DNA from: Pseudomonas gingeri
Lineage (GTDB): Bacteria > Pseudomonadota > Gammaproteobacteria > Pseudomonadales > Pseudomonadaceae
Direction: 5' to 3'
DNA length: 64,000 nucleotides
NCBI RefSeq assembly: GCF_013386115.1
Contig: NZ_JACAOR010000011.1
Location: 478,852 to 542,851 of the forward strand
Numbering within the stretch: the first letter of the stretch is position 1; each line of letters opens with the position of its first letter. Below are positions 55,781-63,957 of the stretch, in pieces. A model generated the notes under the pieces. It saw only the letters and a list, made by a program, of their open reading frames with translations, was not told where the DNA came from and searched no databases. A program made the translations under genes and the position numbers.

Positions 55781-56627
55781 AGGCGGTACTGAAGGTACTG
55801 GCCGAGCTGTAGCCGACCCGTTCGGCGATTTGCGCCATGCTGATGTCACCGCGGCCCAGCAGGTTTTTCGCCACCGCCATGCGCCAGGCCACCAGGTACT
55901 CCATCGGTGGCATGCCGACGGTGCGGGTGAAACGCTCAAAGAACGCGGAACGTGACAAGGCGGCGACCTTCGCCAGTTGCACCATGGTCCAGGCGCGTGC
56001 GGGGTCGCCATGCATCTGTCGCATCGCCAGGGCGATATGGCTGTCCGCGAGGCCGCGCAGCAGCCCGGGAGGCGAGTCGTCGCCCGAGGTCGAGCGCAGG
56101 GCGTCGATCAGCAGCATCTCCACCAGATGCGTCAGGACCAGGTCGCGGCCTGCGCGCCATTGACTCGCTTCTTCGGCGACGAGCCCGGTCAGCAGCGACA
56201 GGCGTTCGACACCACGCACATGGATCTGCGCGGGCAACAGCGAGACCAGCAGGTCGGCATCGGGCGAATCGAACAGGAAGTAGCCACCGAGCAGGCGCAC
56301 ATCGGCGGCGCCGTCCTGCCGGCCGTGGCGAACCTCGCCCGTGGGGGTTGCTGCCGCGTTGGGGTCCAGGCATTCGGGGGTGACCGGTTCGAAACCCGAC
56401 AGGGTAAAGCCGGGTGTCGCCGGCAGGAGCACGAAGTCGCCAGGCTGGAGGGTGAGGACCGGTTGCTGGTCGACCGCGAGCAGGCAACTGCCTTCGAGGA
56501 CGACACAAAACCCTGGCTGGCCGAAGGCGCAATAGCGCACGCCCCAGGCCCCGGCCCCGCTGATGCCTTTGGAGAAGACGGCGCGGGGGCGGAGCAGGGT
56601 GATGATCTCGGAGAGTGGATCGTTCAT
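55665..56627 (-). CDS. AraC-family regulator with cupin sensor
   Basis: The 320-residue protein has an N-terminal cupin (AraC_binding/cupin_6) domain (residues 10-175, FCVVLEGSCLLAVDQQ, LQPGDFVLLPATPGF) and a C-terminal double HTH (AWTMVQLAKVAALSRSAFFERF and ISMAQIAERVGYSSASTFSTAFSRH). Start MNDPLSE is used. It is divergent from the SDR gene (100 bases apart), its likely target. The C-terminal 30 residues are a Pro/Ala-rich tail encoded in the overlap with the MFS gene. Confidence 0.9.
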   Translation of the reverse strand: MNDPLSEIITLLRPRAVFSKGISGAGAWGVRYCAFGQPGFCVVLEGSCLLAVDQQPVLTLQPGDFVLLPATPGFTLSGFEPVTPECLDPNAAATPTGEVRHGRQDGAADVRLLGGYFLFDSPDADLLVSLLPAQIHVRGVERLSLLTGLVAEEASQWRAGRDLVLTHLVEMLLIDALRSTSGDDSPPGLLRGLADSHIALAMRQMHGDPARAWTMVQLAKVAALSRSAFFERFTRTVGMPPMEYLVAWRMAVAKNLLGRGDISMAQIAERVGYSSASTFSTAFSRHVGLPPGRYLRGQPGPVPAAPPRTTARSATGSPPG

Positions 56628-56634
56628 TTTTGGA

Positions 56635-56665
56635 CGATTGCAAAACAAATAAGGACTTTCGATTG
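56635..56665. promoter_or_regulatory. Direct repeats in the AraC-SDR divergent promoter
   Basis: CGATTG occurs at 56635-56640 and 56660-56665, 25 bases apart, a spacing of over two helical turns that suits the paired half-sites of an AraC-family activator. Confidence 0.45.
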
Positions 56666-56727
56666 TAGAGCGTCCGGTCTCTCGTCGCTATCGTTACCAC
56701 TCTTGAAACTACCCCGGATCTCTTTTC

Positions 56728-57465
56728 ATGAAAACCGTGCTTATCACCGGCTGCTCCTCCGGCTACGGCCTTGAAACCGCGCGCTATTTCCACGCCCAGG
56801 GCTGGAACGTGATCGCGACCATGCGCATGCCGCGCGAGGACCTGCTGCCCGTTTCGGAGCGCCTGCGGGTCCTGGCGCTCGACGTCACGCAGCCCGAGAG
56901 CATTGCCGCCGTGCTCAAGGCGAGCGGGCCCCTCGATGTCCTGGTCAACAATGCCGGCATCGGCCTGTTCGGTGCTTTCGAGGTGACGCCGATGGCGACG
57001 ACGCGGGAAGTGTTCGAGACCAACACCTTTGGCGTGATGGCGATGACCCAGGCGGTTCTGCCGCACATGCGTGGCCGCCGTTGCGGAGTGATCGTCAATG
57101 TGACCTCCAGCGCGACGCTGGCGCCGATGCCGCTGGTGGCCGTGTATACCGCCAGCAAGATGGCGATCGAAGGGTTCACCGCGTCGCTGGCCCATGAACT
57201 GGAGGCATTCGATGTCGCGGTGAAGCTGGTCGAGCCGGGCTATGCGCCGACCACACGTTTCACCAGCAATGGCAGCGCGCGCATGGACGGGCTGATTCCC
57301 CCGGCTTACGCGCCGTTCGCCCAGGCCGTCTTTGCCTCCCTCGACCAGTCGTCGGCGCGGACCACCGAGCTGGACGTGGCCGAAGCGGTATGGCGCGCCG
57401 CGACGGATACCACCGGCCAGCTGCGTTTTGCGGCGGGAGCGGATGCCGTGGCCCTGGCGGGTTGA
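56728..57465 (+). CDS. SDR family oxidoreductase
   Basis: The 245-residue cytoplasmic dehydrogenase has TGCSSGYG at residues 7-14, NNAG at 74-77, and the catalytic Ser127 with Tyr140 and Lys144 (YTASK). GYG in place of GIG and the C-terminal extension place it in the oxidoreductase group that acts on hydroxy-fatty or steroid-like compounds. No ribosome site is strong; the ATG is the only one in place. It is under a divergent AraC-type regulator. Confidence 0.9.
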   Translation: MKTVLITGCSSGYGLETARYFHAQGWNVIATMRMPREDLLPVSERLRVLALDVTQPESIAAVLKASGPLDVLVNNAGIGLFGAFEVTPMATTREVFETNTFGVMAMTQAVLPHMRGRRCGVIVNVTSSATLAPMPLVAVYTASKMAIEGFTASLAHELEAFDVAVKLVEPGYAPTTRFTSNGSARMDGLIPPAYAPFAQAVFASLDQSSARTTELDVAEAVWRAATDTTGQLRFAAGADAVALAG

Positions 57466-57539
57466 GAGCCGCGCTGGCGATTGCGGTGGTCCCCCTGATG
57501 TGGAATCCTGCCGGGCATTACCTTCCCGAACGTTTCCCC

Positions 57540-58229
57540 ATGTCCCGCTCCCAACGTCTCCTGGCCTTGCTGCAGATCCTGCGTCGTCACCGTTTTCCTG
57601 TCGCCGGGGCGGCGCTGGCCAGTGAGCTGGGCATCAACCTGCGCACGCTCTACAGGGATATCGGCACCTTGAAGGAGCAGGGCGCGACCATCGAGGGCGC
57701 CGCGGGGCTGGGCTATGTGCTTCGCCCCGGATTCATGCTGCCGCCGTTGATGTTCTCCGAAGATGAGATCGAGGCCCTGGTGCTGGGCGCGCGCTGGGTG
57801 GCGGGACGTGCCGACGAGCATCTGGGCCACGCGGCACGCAATGCCCTGGACAAGATTTCAGCGGTGCTGCCGGCGGGCCTGAGGGACGAGCTCGATGCGT
57901 CCGCCCTGCTGGTGGGGCCGAGTGCTTCGCTGTTGTCGACGGACATCGTCCAGCCCCTGATTCGCAAGGCGATCCGGGCCGAGCTGAAAACCCTGGTGGT
58001 CTACAAGGACCTGAAGGGCGAGGAATCTGCCCGGACGGTCTGGCCGTTTGCCCTGGGGTACTTCGATGAAGCCCGGGTGATGGTGGCCTGGTGTGAGCTG
58101 CGGGGCGGTTTTCGGCATTTTCGCACCGACCGGATTGTCGCTTTCACGGTTGCCGAGGAGCGGTATCCCCGCCGGCGCCAGGCACTGTTGAAGGCCTGGC
58201 GGCTCCAGGAGGGGATCGCTCCGCAGTAG
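57540..58229 (+). CDS. YafY-type transcriptional regulator (HTH plus WYL)
   Basis: The 229-residue protein has an HTH_11 domain at the start (SRSQRLLALLQILRRHRFPV to LGINLRTLYRDIGTLKEQG) and a WYL ligand domain (RAELKTLVVYKDLKGEESARTVWPFALGYFDEARVMVAWCELRGGFRHFRTDRI). The start ATG at 57540 fits other YafY proteins. A VOC protein gene follows, the usual partner in Pseudomonas. Confidence 0.9.
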   Translation: MSRSQRLLALLQILRRHRFPVAGAALASELGINLRTLYRDIGTLKEQGATIEGAAGLGYVLRPGFMLPPLMFSEDEIEALVLGARWVAGRADEHLGHAARNALDKISAVLPAGLRDELDASALLVGPSASLLSTDIVQPLIRKAIRAELKTLVVYKDLKGEESARTVWPFALGYFDEARVMVAWCELRGGFRHFRTDRIVAFTVAEERYPRRRQALLKAWRLQEGIAPQ

Positions 58230-58334
58230 CTGATCACTGCTGACAGAAATTGGTAGTGGCATACGTAGGATGGAGGCACTGGCAGACATCGCGCTGACAG
58301 TTTACTTCTTACTCCACCGTTCAGAGCCACTTCA

Positions 58335-58706
58335 ATGATCAAGCCAAACTTCATTATCCTGTATGTCGATAGCCCGGAAACCAGCGCGCGTTTTTATGCC
58401 GAGTTGCTGGGGCGTGCACCGGTGGAGCAATCGCCGACCTTCGCTTTGTTCGCACTGGACTCGGGGTTTATGTTGGGGCTCTGGTCCCGGCATACGGTGG
58501 AACCTCGGGTGGCCGAGGTGGGTGTCGCGGGGGAAGTCGCGTTCTCCGTCGAGGACAACGCTATCGTCGATTCGACCTGTCAAGCCTGGGTTGCCCGTGG
58601 GCTGGGTGTTCTGCAAACACCGACAGAGATGGACTTCGGTTATACCTTTGTCGCTCTCGATCCCGATGGCCATCGCCTGCGTGTGTTTGCGCCATCCGGC
58701 AACTGA
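58335..58706 (+). CDS. VOC family protein (glyoxalase/bleomycin-resistance fold)
   Basis: The 123-residue protein has two beta-alpha-beta-beta-beta modules: NFIILYVDSPETSARFYAELLG and, later, MDFGYTFVALDPDGHRLRVFAP. Metal-binding positions are incomplete, so it may bind a hydrophobic ligand instead of catalysing. It lies 105 bases downstream of the YafY-like regulator in the same direction and is probably controlled by it. Confidence 0.9.
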   Translation: MIKPNFIILYVDSPETSARFYAELLGRAPVEQSPTFALFALDSGFMLGLWSRHTVEPRVAEVGVAGEVAFSVEDNAIVDSTCQAWVARGLGVLQTPTEMDFGYTFVALDPDGHRLRVFAPSGN

Positions 58707-58756
58707 TCAAGCACTCCTGGCTCACGCTTGCCTTGGACCTGATGGTGTGGCGAGGC

Positions 58757-59377
58757 TCAGGCCCGCCGCGCCATCAGCAGCACCGAAGCCGCCCCGGACA
58801 ACAGCACCGCGCAACCGCGATTGAACAGGCGCTTGCCCTTGGGCTCGGCGAACCAGCGGCGCATATGCACGCCCATATAGGCGTAGGCGCTGATGGCGAT
58901 CCATTCCAGCGCCAGGAACAAGGCGCCCAGTACCGCGAATTGCGACGAGACACTCTGGGTCGGGTCGACGAACTGCGGCAGGAAGGCGGTGAAGATCAGG
59001 ATGGCTTTCGGATTTCCCGCCGCGACCAGAAATTCCTGGCGGGCGAGGGCGGGCAGGCTGGCCGGTGCGCCAGCCGCCTTGGCTTCGGCCTCGGGGTTGG
59101 CGCGCCAGAGCTGGATGGCGAGGTAGATCAGATAGGCCGCGCCGAGGATCTTGATACCGTAGAACAGCAACTCGGAAGTCTGCAGCACCACCGCCAGGCC
59201 CGCCGAGGCCAGGGCGATCATTCCCCCGAAGGCCAGCAAGCGCCCGAGGCCGGCCAGGCATGAAGTGCGAAAGCCATAACGGGTCGAGTTGCTGACCGAC
59301 AACAGGTTGTTCGGGCCGGGGGCCATGTTCAGGGCGAAACACGCCGGGATAAACAGGATCAGGGTCGACAGGTCCAT
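58757..59377 (-). CDS. LysE-family amino acid exporter
   Basis: The 206-residue protein has five to six membrane segments and the LysE/RhtB opening LILFIPACFALNMAPGPNNLLSVSNSTRYG. AGNPKAILIFTAFLPQFVD marks the second half. The start MDLSTLI is used, GGAG lying upstream; the longer frame adds 28 unsupported residues. Family members export amino acids such as homoserine, threonine or leucine. Stand-alone gene. Confidence 0.9.
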   Translation of the reverse strand: MDLSTLILFIPACFALNMAPGPNNLLSVSNSTRYGFRTSCLAGLGRLLAFGGMIALASAGLAVVLQTSELLFYGIKILGAAYLIYLAIQLWRANPEAEAKAAGAPASLPALARQEFLVAAGNPKAILIFTAFLPQFVDPTQSVSSQFAVLGALFLALEWIAISAYAYMGVHMRRWFAEPKGKRLFNRGCAVLLSGAASVLLMARRA

Positions 59378-59710
59378 GGCAGGCTCCAGATCGAAAGTCG
59401 GAAAAACCGACAATAACGTCAAGTCCTGGCCGGATACCAGTGCGTCGCAGGCTTTCCCCATCTGTACCTGAAACTTGCTGCTCAGGTGTACGGTTCAGTG
59501 CCGATATTCCAGGGCGGCTGCGCGTTTGGTTGCAGTGCAAGGTCACAGGGCCATCGGTTGGGCGGGTGCTCAACGGTTTATCTCTGACCCCCCTCCGTTC
59601 GATCGTTCCCACGCTCTGCGTGGTCATGCAGCCGTGACGCTCTGCGTCACATCGCAGAGATATAAAGGGTGTATCCGACGCCCTTCAGCTCGCCTGTCTG
59701 TGTCACCCGG
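59378..59710. repeat. Non-coding gap with a partial GATCGTTCCC repeat (59601-59659)
   Basis: One arm GATCGTTCCCACGCTCTGCG and one inner pair (GTGACGCTCTGCGTCAC) of the larger repeat are present; the right outer arm is replaced by unrelated sequence. The rest of this 333-base gap contains no gene that I can support. Confidence 0.75.
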
Positions 59711-60310
59711 TCATGGCTTGGGATCGCTGTAGAACGCGCAGATCGCATAACCATTGGTGGTGTCGTAAAGCTCGGTCAGGAAGGTATTCAGGAACTCGCG
59801 GAAATTGTCCTTGCCGATGGCACAGGCGCCTTCATTCGGGTCGTACAGAGCCATGGCGCCAGTAGGGAAACGCCATACGCCGATGGCATGTGCAGCCCCC
59901 GACGGAAAATAGATCACAAAAATACTCATGCTCTCGCGCTTGTTCAGCGGATCGAATTGCAATTTCAGGTCGGCACCGTATTTTTTTGATGTGTACTCGT
60001 GCTTTGTTGTCGAGCGATACCAGAAATGCTGGCCGACAGTCACTTTTGCCTGTGTTTCGACGGTTGCCAGACCTGCCCAGCCGGCTTCCATCTTGTTCTG
60101 CAGGTTCAAGGCCTTGGCCTTGTTGACGATGCCTTTCGCAGGATCGGTCTTGGCCGTGTTCTGGGCAAACCACATCATCACCAGCGCCGCGCACACGCCT
60201 TCATAGTTCATCATGGGACCACCGAGAAACGTGGCAATGGTGTCCTGGGAAGACGTGAACAACAGCGCTCCTGCGCTGCTTTCGACCATTTGCGTAAAGC
60301 TCTTGGGCAT
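59711..60310 (-). CDS. C58-like (YopT/AvrPphB-type) cysteine protease domain protein
   Basis: The 199-residue protein has a likely catalytic triad arranged as in the YopT/AvrPphB family: Cys40 in YEGVCAALVMMWFAQ, His141 in GAAHAIGVWRF, and Asp157 in ALYDPNEGACAI. Spacing (about 100, then 16 residues) and the typical DPN turn match. These proteases are effectors that cleave host proteins or, in some bacteria, toxins between competitors. No signal peptide, so export would need a type III or type VI system. No adaptor, chaperone or immunity gene is obvious nearby. The gene is alone and convergent with nothing. Confidence 0.6.
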   Translation of the reverse strand: MPKSFTQMVESSAGALLFTSSQDTIATFLGGPMMNYEGVCAALVMMWFAQNTAKTDPAKGIVNKAKALNLQNKMEAGWAGLATVETQAKVTVGQHFWYRSTTKHEYTSKKYGADLKLQFDPLNKRESMSIFVIYFPSGAAHAIGVWRFPTGAMALYDPNEGACAIGKDNFREFLNTFLTELYDTTNGYAICAFYSDPKP

Positions 60311-60433
60311 GGCGCGCGCTCCTGATGGCGGTCAAGTCAGTCCCAAGGTGTAGCAGCTACTGCTGCCTGGCGCCATTTCCTGCTGGGTGGCTGCTATCTG
60401 TCTGAAGCAGACTCCAAGTTCAATTTTAGACCC

Positions 60434-60449
60434 CTCCAGATTGCTGGAG
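60434..60449. promoter_or_regulatory. Hairpin or operator before the NYN-like gene
   Basis: CTCCAG and CTGGAG are inverted around ATTG, 18 bases before the first start codon used here. No T run follows, so an operator is more likely than a terminator. Confidence 0.4.
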
Positions 60450-60466
60450 AGGCTTCCCATAGACTA

Positions 60467-61210
60467 TTGCCTGTGGATTTGATAGCGTTTGGCCATGTTT
60501 TGAGTCCAGAAATGCAAAAGCTGCGATCTGACTTCACTCTAAAAAAATCACGATATCAAGGATGTAGACGAGTGATAACAGCAAATTTATTCATCGACTG
60601 GGACTCGGCCTCTCGAGTTACGCGAATAAGGCCAAGCAGTGATATGCCATTGCCCTTAAGGTTTTCTTGCACTAAACAAGCATTCACAGAATTGCAAGAT
60701 AGAATAATGAGCAAGCTGGCGGAGATTGAGCCTAAGTCAACTATTAAAATATTAAAGTCTAGGATCTATCATGGCTGGCATAGAGGTAAGTCACCTTCTG
60801 CTGACAAGGTTGTATGGGATCAACTTAGAACTCAATTAAAGGCCGTATCCAGAAACAGAATTTCCTATCTGCCAGATATAGAGTTTGGCAATGAGCTTAT
60901 ATGCAGAGGAACTCGAAGCCCAATTTTTGATACTTTGCGGCCGGACCGAAGCAACCCTGGGTCTTCAAGTCAGAAGATGGTGGACACAGCTTTAGTTTCC
61001 GATCTCCTAAGCTTCTGTCGCTCTGAAAGTGGTAGCTTCAGACGAAATGAAAGACCTACCACCTTGGCCATAGTAGTAGGTGATGATGACGATCTTTTGC
61101 CAGGTGTATTTGTCGCTGAAGCCTGGGGGTTGCCAACTTACGTATTTCGGATCACGCGTGACCACGACAATAAGCATTTAAGTACAGATGGAATAATTCA
61201 TAGGATTTGA
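60467..61210 (+). CDS. NYN/PIN-like nuclease candidate of a two-gene defence-type unit
   Basis: The 247-residue protein has the acidic pattern of NYN/PIN ribonucleases: Asp44 in ANLFIDWD, Asp173 and Asp179 in MVDTALVSDLL, and GDDDDLLPG at 205-213 followed by WGLPTYVFRI. These residues would bind catalytic Mg2+. The start is uncertain: a TTG at 60467 gives this length, a GTG at 60473 is possible, and an ATG at 60512 lacks a ribosome site. The gene is more AT-rich than the left-hand neighbours. It ends one base before the NACHT-type ATPase gene, so the two proteins probably act as effector and sensor. Confidence 0.7.
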   Translation: MPVDLIAFGHVLSPEMQKLRSDFTLKKSRYQGCRRVITANLFIDWDSASRVTRIRPSSDMPLPLRFSCTKQAFTELQDRIMSKLAEIEPKSTIKILKSRIYHGWHRGKSPSADKVVWDQLRTQLKAVSRNRISYLPDIEFGNELICRGTRSPIFDTLRPDRSNPGSSSQKMVDTALVSDLLSFCRSESGSFRRNERPTTLAIVVGDDDDLLPGVFVAEAWGLPTYVFRITRDHDNKHLSTDGIIHRI

Positions 61211-61211
61211 A

Positions 61212-63347
61212 ATGAGCATAGTACAAGCAATCGAAGACATTAAGTTGTTCTGCGATCCGTTCACTGAGATCGCTCAGAAGCCTGTGGCCGGAAAAAAAAG
61301 AATCATATTAATTCGGAACGGTAGAGAGCTGATTTTTGATCTCGACGTAGAAACAGGTAGGATCTCAGCGAAGCATAAAAAAGCCGAATACAAAGACATT
61401 AAGACACTTATTGCCTCAAGTGAGTTTTCGGATATAAAAAGATTTGCGGAAACCCAAAAAAGGTTCTTTTCTCAAACGAAAGAGAAGCCAGTAATTGAAT
61501 CAGAGATAAGCTATGGCGGAAATGACATACTTGCAAAAGACCTTGATAGTAGTATAAAAATTACAGATGGCAAGGTAACATTGGTTTTGCTAGACGGTCC
61601 GGCGGGAGTAGGTAAAACTTTCCAAATTACTGAGTTGGCAAAAGCACAATACAATAAATTCCTCTCGGATAATCTCAGTCCTCCAGTAATTATCATATCG
61701 AGCAGCGGTCGCCGTCTGTCTAACTTCAAAGACGTCCTTGCAGCTACTACTCAAGACATGGGTGCGTCCTTCACGGGGGCACACGTACCTATGCTTGTTA
61801 GGCACGGCTTGTTGATCGCGGCAATTGATGGATTTGACGAACTTGTGGATGCTGATGGGTATGAGGACTCTTGGCGCGCTCTAAAGGATTTCATTGAGGA
61901 AATTGGTGATTCTGGCAAGGTAATACTTGCTGCGCGAGACACTTTTCTCGATGAGCAGGAACTGATATCTCGAATTAGTGCCGAAAACAAAGGTGCTATT
62001 GATCTAAAACTTGCACACATAAAGCTTGCAACAATTGAAACTGCAATTAAATACCTATCGAACTCTAAGTGGAAGCCTACTGACCTAGGTCAGGAAATAA
62101 CAGCTGATATATTTTCGAGTAACAGCTACGCCTTGCGTCCCTTTTTTCTCAGTGTTTTGAGGGATGCCGGTGGGTGGTCAAACGTGAGCTCGGAAGGCTT
62201 TCGCTCATTCCTAGTAAACAATCTCATTGAGCGCGAATCCAAAATACTTTCAAAGACTTTCGGGAATTTGAATAGCGAGGATATTGCGCCAAACCTAAAC
62301 GCTCTCTTTGAAGAGGTCGCGTTAGAAATGGCCACAAGGGAGAATAATTTAATTGAAATAGACCATCTGGCCTTCCTGACAGACTATTGCTTCGGTGAGT
62401 TGCTAGACGATAATTCCCGCCGAAAACTTACGCACAAGGCCGGTAGTATTTCTCTTCTAGAGACTTCTGATATCAAGGATAAAAGGAAATTTCCTCATAC
62501 TGAGGTGCAATATTACTTTCTAGGGAATGCGCTAGTAGCGCAACTAGCTAAAAAATCCATTCCTGGCGTGCTTCGAAGAACTATTCTAAGTGCGGAGCAT
62601 CTTGAAGTTTTCGCGGAGGTTTTCACTCGAGCAGAACAAATAGCAAAAAATGCAATGGACTATCTATATGCGACAATCAATGGGGATTCATCCAACGATG
62701 GTCTAGCTTCAAACGGTGGTGCAATGGTGCTGCTGAGTTTTGCCATGGGCCTTACTGATCGAATCGATTACCTTGTAGTAAATGATGCAACCTTCGCGGG
62801 CGGCTCTCCAAGCGGCGCACTTCAAGATGTCACAATAAGCCGACTAGATATTTGCGGGAGCGATGTTTCCAATGTGATTTTTGAGAAAGTCAAGATTGGA
62901 ACTCTTGTAGTTAATGAATTCACCATGTTCGGCAGTAGCGTACCGAGCGTGGACGCGCTAGAGATTCGAGGAGAGAATCCTCGCACTGAAAGAGAACCAA
63001 GTGAAATTGATGCGTTCATTCGTAATCACTTTGCCGATACAGACATAGGAAAACTCAGAGAGCATCCTGCGGTTTATCTATTGGAGAAAGTTGCTCGTAG
63101 ATCGGTAAGATATTGCTACCTCCGAGACGGAGACGATGACGAGGGATCATTCATGCTCCGTGATGAGCACTGGCCTCATGTTAAAAGTGTTCTACTTGAG
63201 CATGGTCGAATGGAAGTCAAGAAAGGTAAGCCTATGCATGGTAGGCCAGCCGCGCTGATGAGAATTAAGCGCCCCATTGAACTACTCGACTTTAAGTCTC
63301 CAGAGACTTTGGCGATCGTAGATCAGCTAACTAAGGAAGGTGCGTAG
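61212..63347 (+). CDS. NACHT/STAND-type ATPase, 711 aa
   Basis: The protein has an N-terminal region of about 120 residues without known motif, then a STAND NTPase core. Walker A GPAGVGKT is at 129-136, and Walker B with NACHT-type LLIAAIDGFDELVD at 200-213. The sensor segment is ILAARDTF at 238-245, and the helical part contains HTEVQYYFLG (429-438), typical of NACHT proteins. Residues 525-575 show a short beta-strand repeat reminiscent of pentapeptide repeats (GALQDVTISRLDICGSDVSN). Such ATPases sense an infection signal and switch on an effector. It starts one base after the nuclease-like gene. Confidence 0.8.
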   Translation: MSIVQAIEDIKLFCDPFTEIAQKPVAGKKRIILIRNGRELIFDLDVETGRISAKHKKAEYKDIKTLIASSEFSDIKRFAETQKRFFSQTKEKPVIESEISYGGNDILAKDLDSSIKITDGKVTLVLLDGPAGVGKTFQITELAKAQYNKFLSDNLSPPVIIISSSGRRLSNFKDVLAATTQDMGASFTGAHVPMLVRHGLLIAAIDGFDELVDADGYEDSWRALKDFIEEIGDSGKVILAARDTFLDEQELISRISAENKGAIDLKLAHIKLATIETAIKYLSNSKWKPTDLGQEITADIFSSNSYALRPFFLSVLRDAGGWSNVSSEGFRSFLVNNLIERESKILSKTFGNLNSEDIAPNLNALFEEVALEMATRENNLIEIDHLAFLTDYCFGELLDDNSRRKLTHKAGSISLLETSDIKDKRKFPHTEVQYYFLGNALVAQLAKKSIPGVLRRTILSAEHLEVFAEVFTRAEQIAKNAMDYLYATINGDSSNDGLASNGGAMVLLSFAMGLTDRIDYLVVNDATFAGGSPSGALQDVTISRLDICGSDVSNVIFEKVKIGTLVVNEFTMFGSSVPSVDALEIRGENPRTEREPSEIDAFIRNHFADTDIGKLREHPAVYLLEKVARRSVRYCYLRDGDDDEGSFMLRDEHWPHVKSVLLEHGRMEVKKGKPMHGRPAALMRIKRPIELLDFKSPETLAIVDQLTKEGA

Positions 63348-63438
63348 CTTCATTGCTGATCTCAGGGCCGGTTTCCATCAGAAGCGGTCACTAATGGGCG
63401 TCCCCTTTTAGCTGTTCAACCATGAGAAACAAGCACTA

Positions 63439-63957
63439 ATGAAAACCATATTTGAAGACATCATCACGCGCTATGGCACAAAGCGCGCAGAGTTTATCGC
63501 AGAGACCTGGCCGAAAACCCCAAAATGGCTTGAATTCATCAAGGTGTCGGAGTCCCCAAGAGCGGAGGAGTACTTTGATGAGGAGATGGAGTTTTACAGG
63601 GCGTTCGAGCTGGAACTTGATGATATTCCGAAATTGAGAAATAAAGAAATCAGCACACCTCAATGGGAGGAGATTGTTAATTTTTTAAAAATCCATAACG
63701 AGAGACTATCATCGCAAATTGATAACTCGACGACGCTCACCGCCACCTTCGTTTTTATGGGGTCTCTATTTATTCTGCTTGCAAATTACATCACCAATAT
63801 ATTCTACGTTCCGTTTGCATTCCTGGCTGTGGTCGCCATACAGATTTTTTTACAACGGATGGGGCGTCGGCATGAGCTGGCTAGAAATAAAGAGCTTTTG
63901 ATCATTATCGAAAATTACATCAAAAAATGTCGCACTGAGTCGCCTCGGATTTCGTAG
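63439..63957 (+). CDS. Two-helix membrane protein, unknown function
   Basis: The 172-residue protein has an N-terminal acidic helical part (residues 1-95, TRYGTKRAEFIAETWP, EEYFDEEMEFYRAFELELDD). Two closely spaced membrane segments follow (about 100-117 and 120-138), then a short basic C-terminus. It lies 91 bases downstream of the ATPase gene, on the same strand and in the same AT-rich segment. It could be an effector or a separate hypothetical gene. No family recognised. Confidence 0.65.
   Translation: MKTIFEDIITRYGTKRAEFIAETWPKTPKWLEFIKVSESPRAEEYFDEEMEFYRAFELELDDIPKLRNKEISTPQWEEIVNFLKIHNERLSSQIDNSTTLTATFVFMGSLFILLANYITNIFYVPFAFLAVVAIQIFLQRMGRRHELARNKELLIIIENYIKKCRTESPRIS

Noticed and set aside
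53282..56011. Minus-strand frame of 909 codons
   Set aside because: It lies opposite two well-recognised MFS genes; Gln/Arg/His-rich composition is typical of antisense frames in GC-rich DNA.
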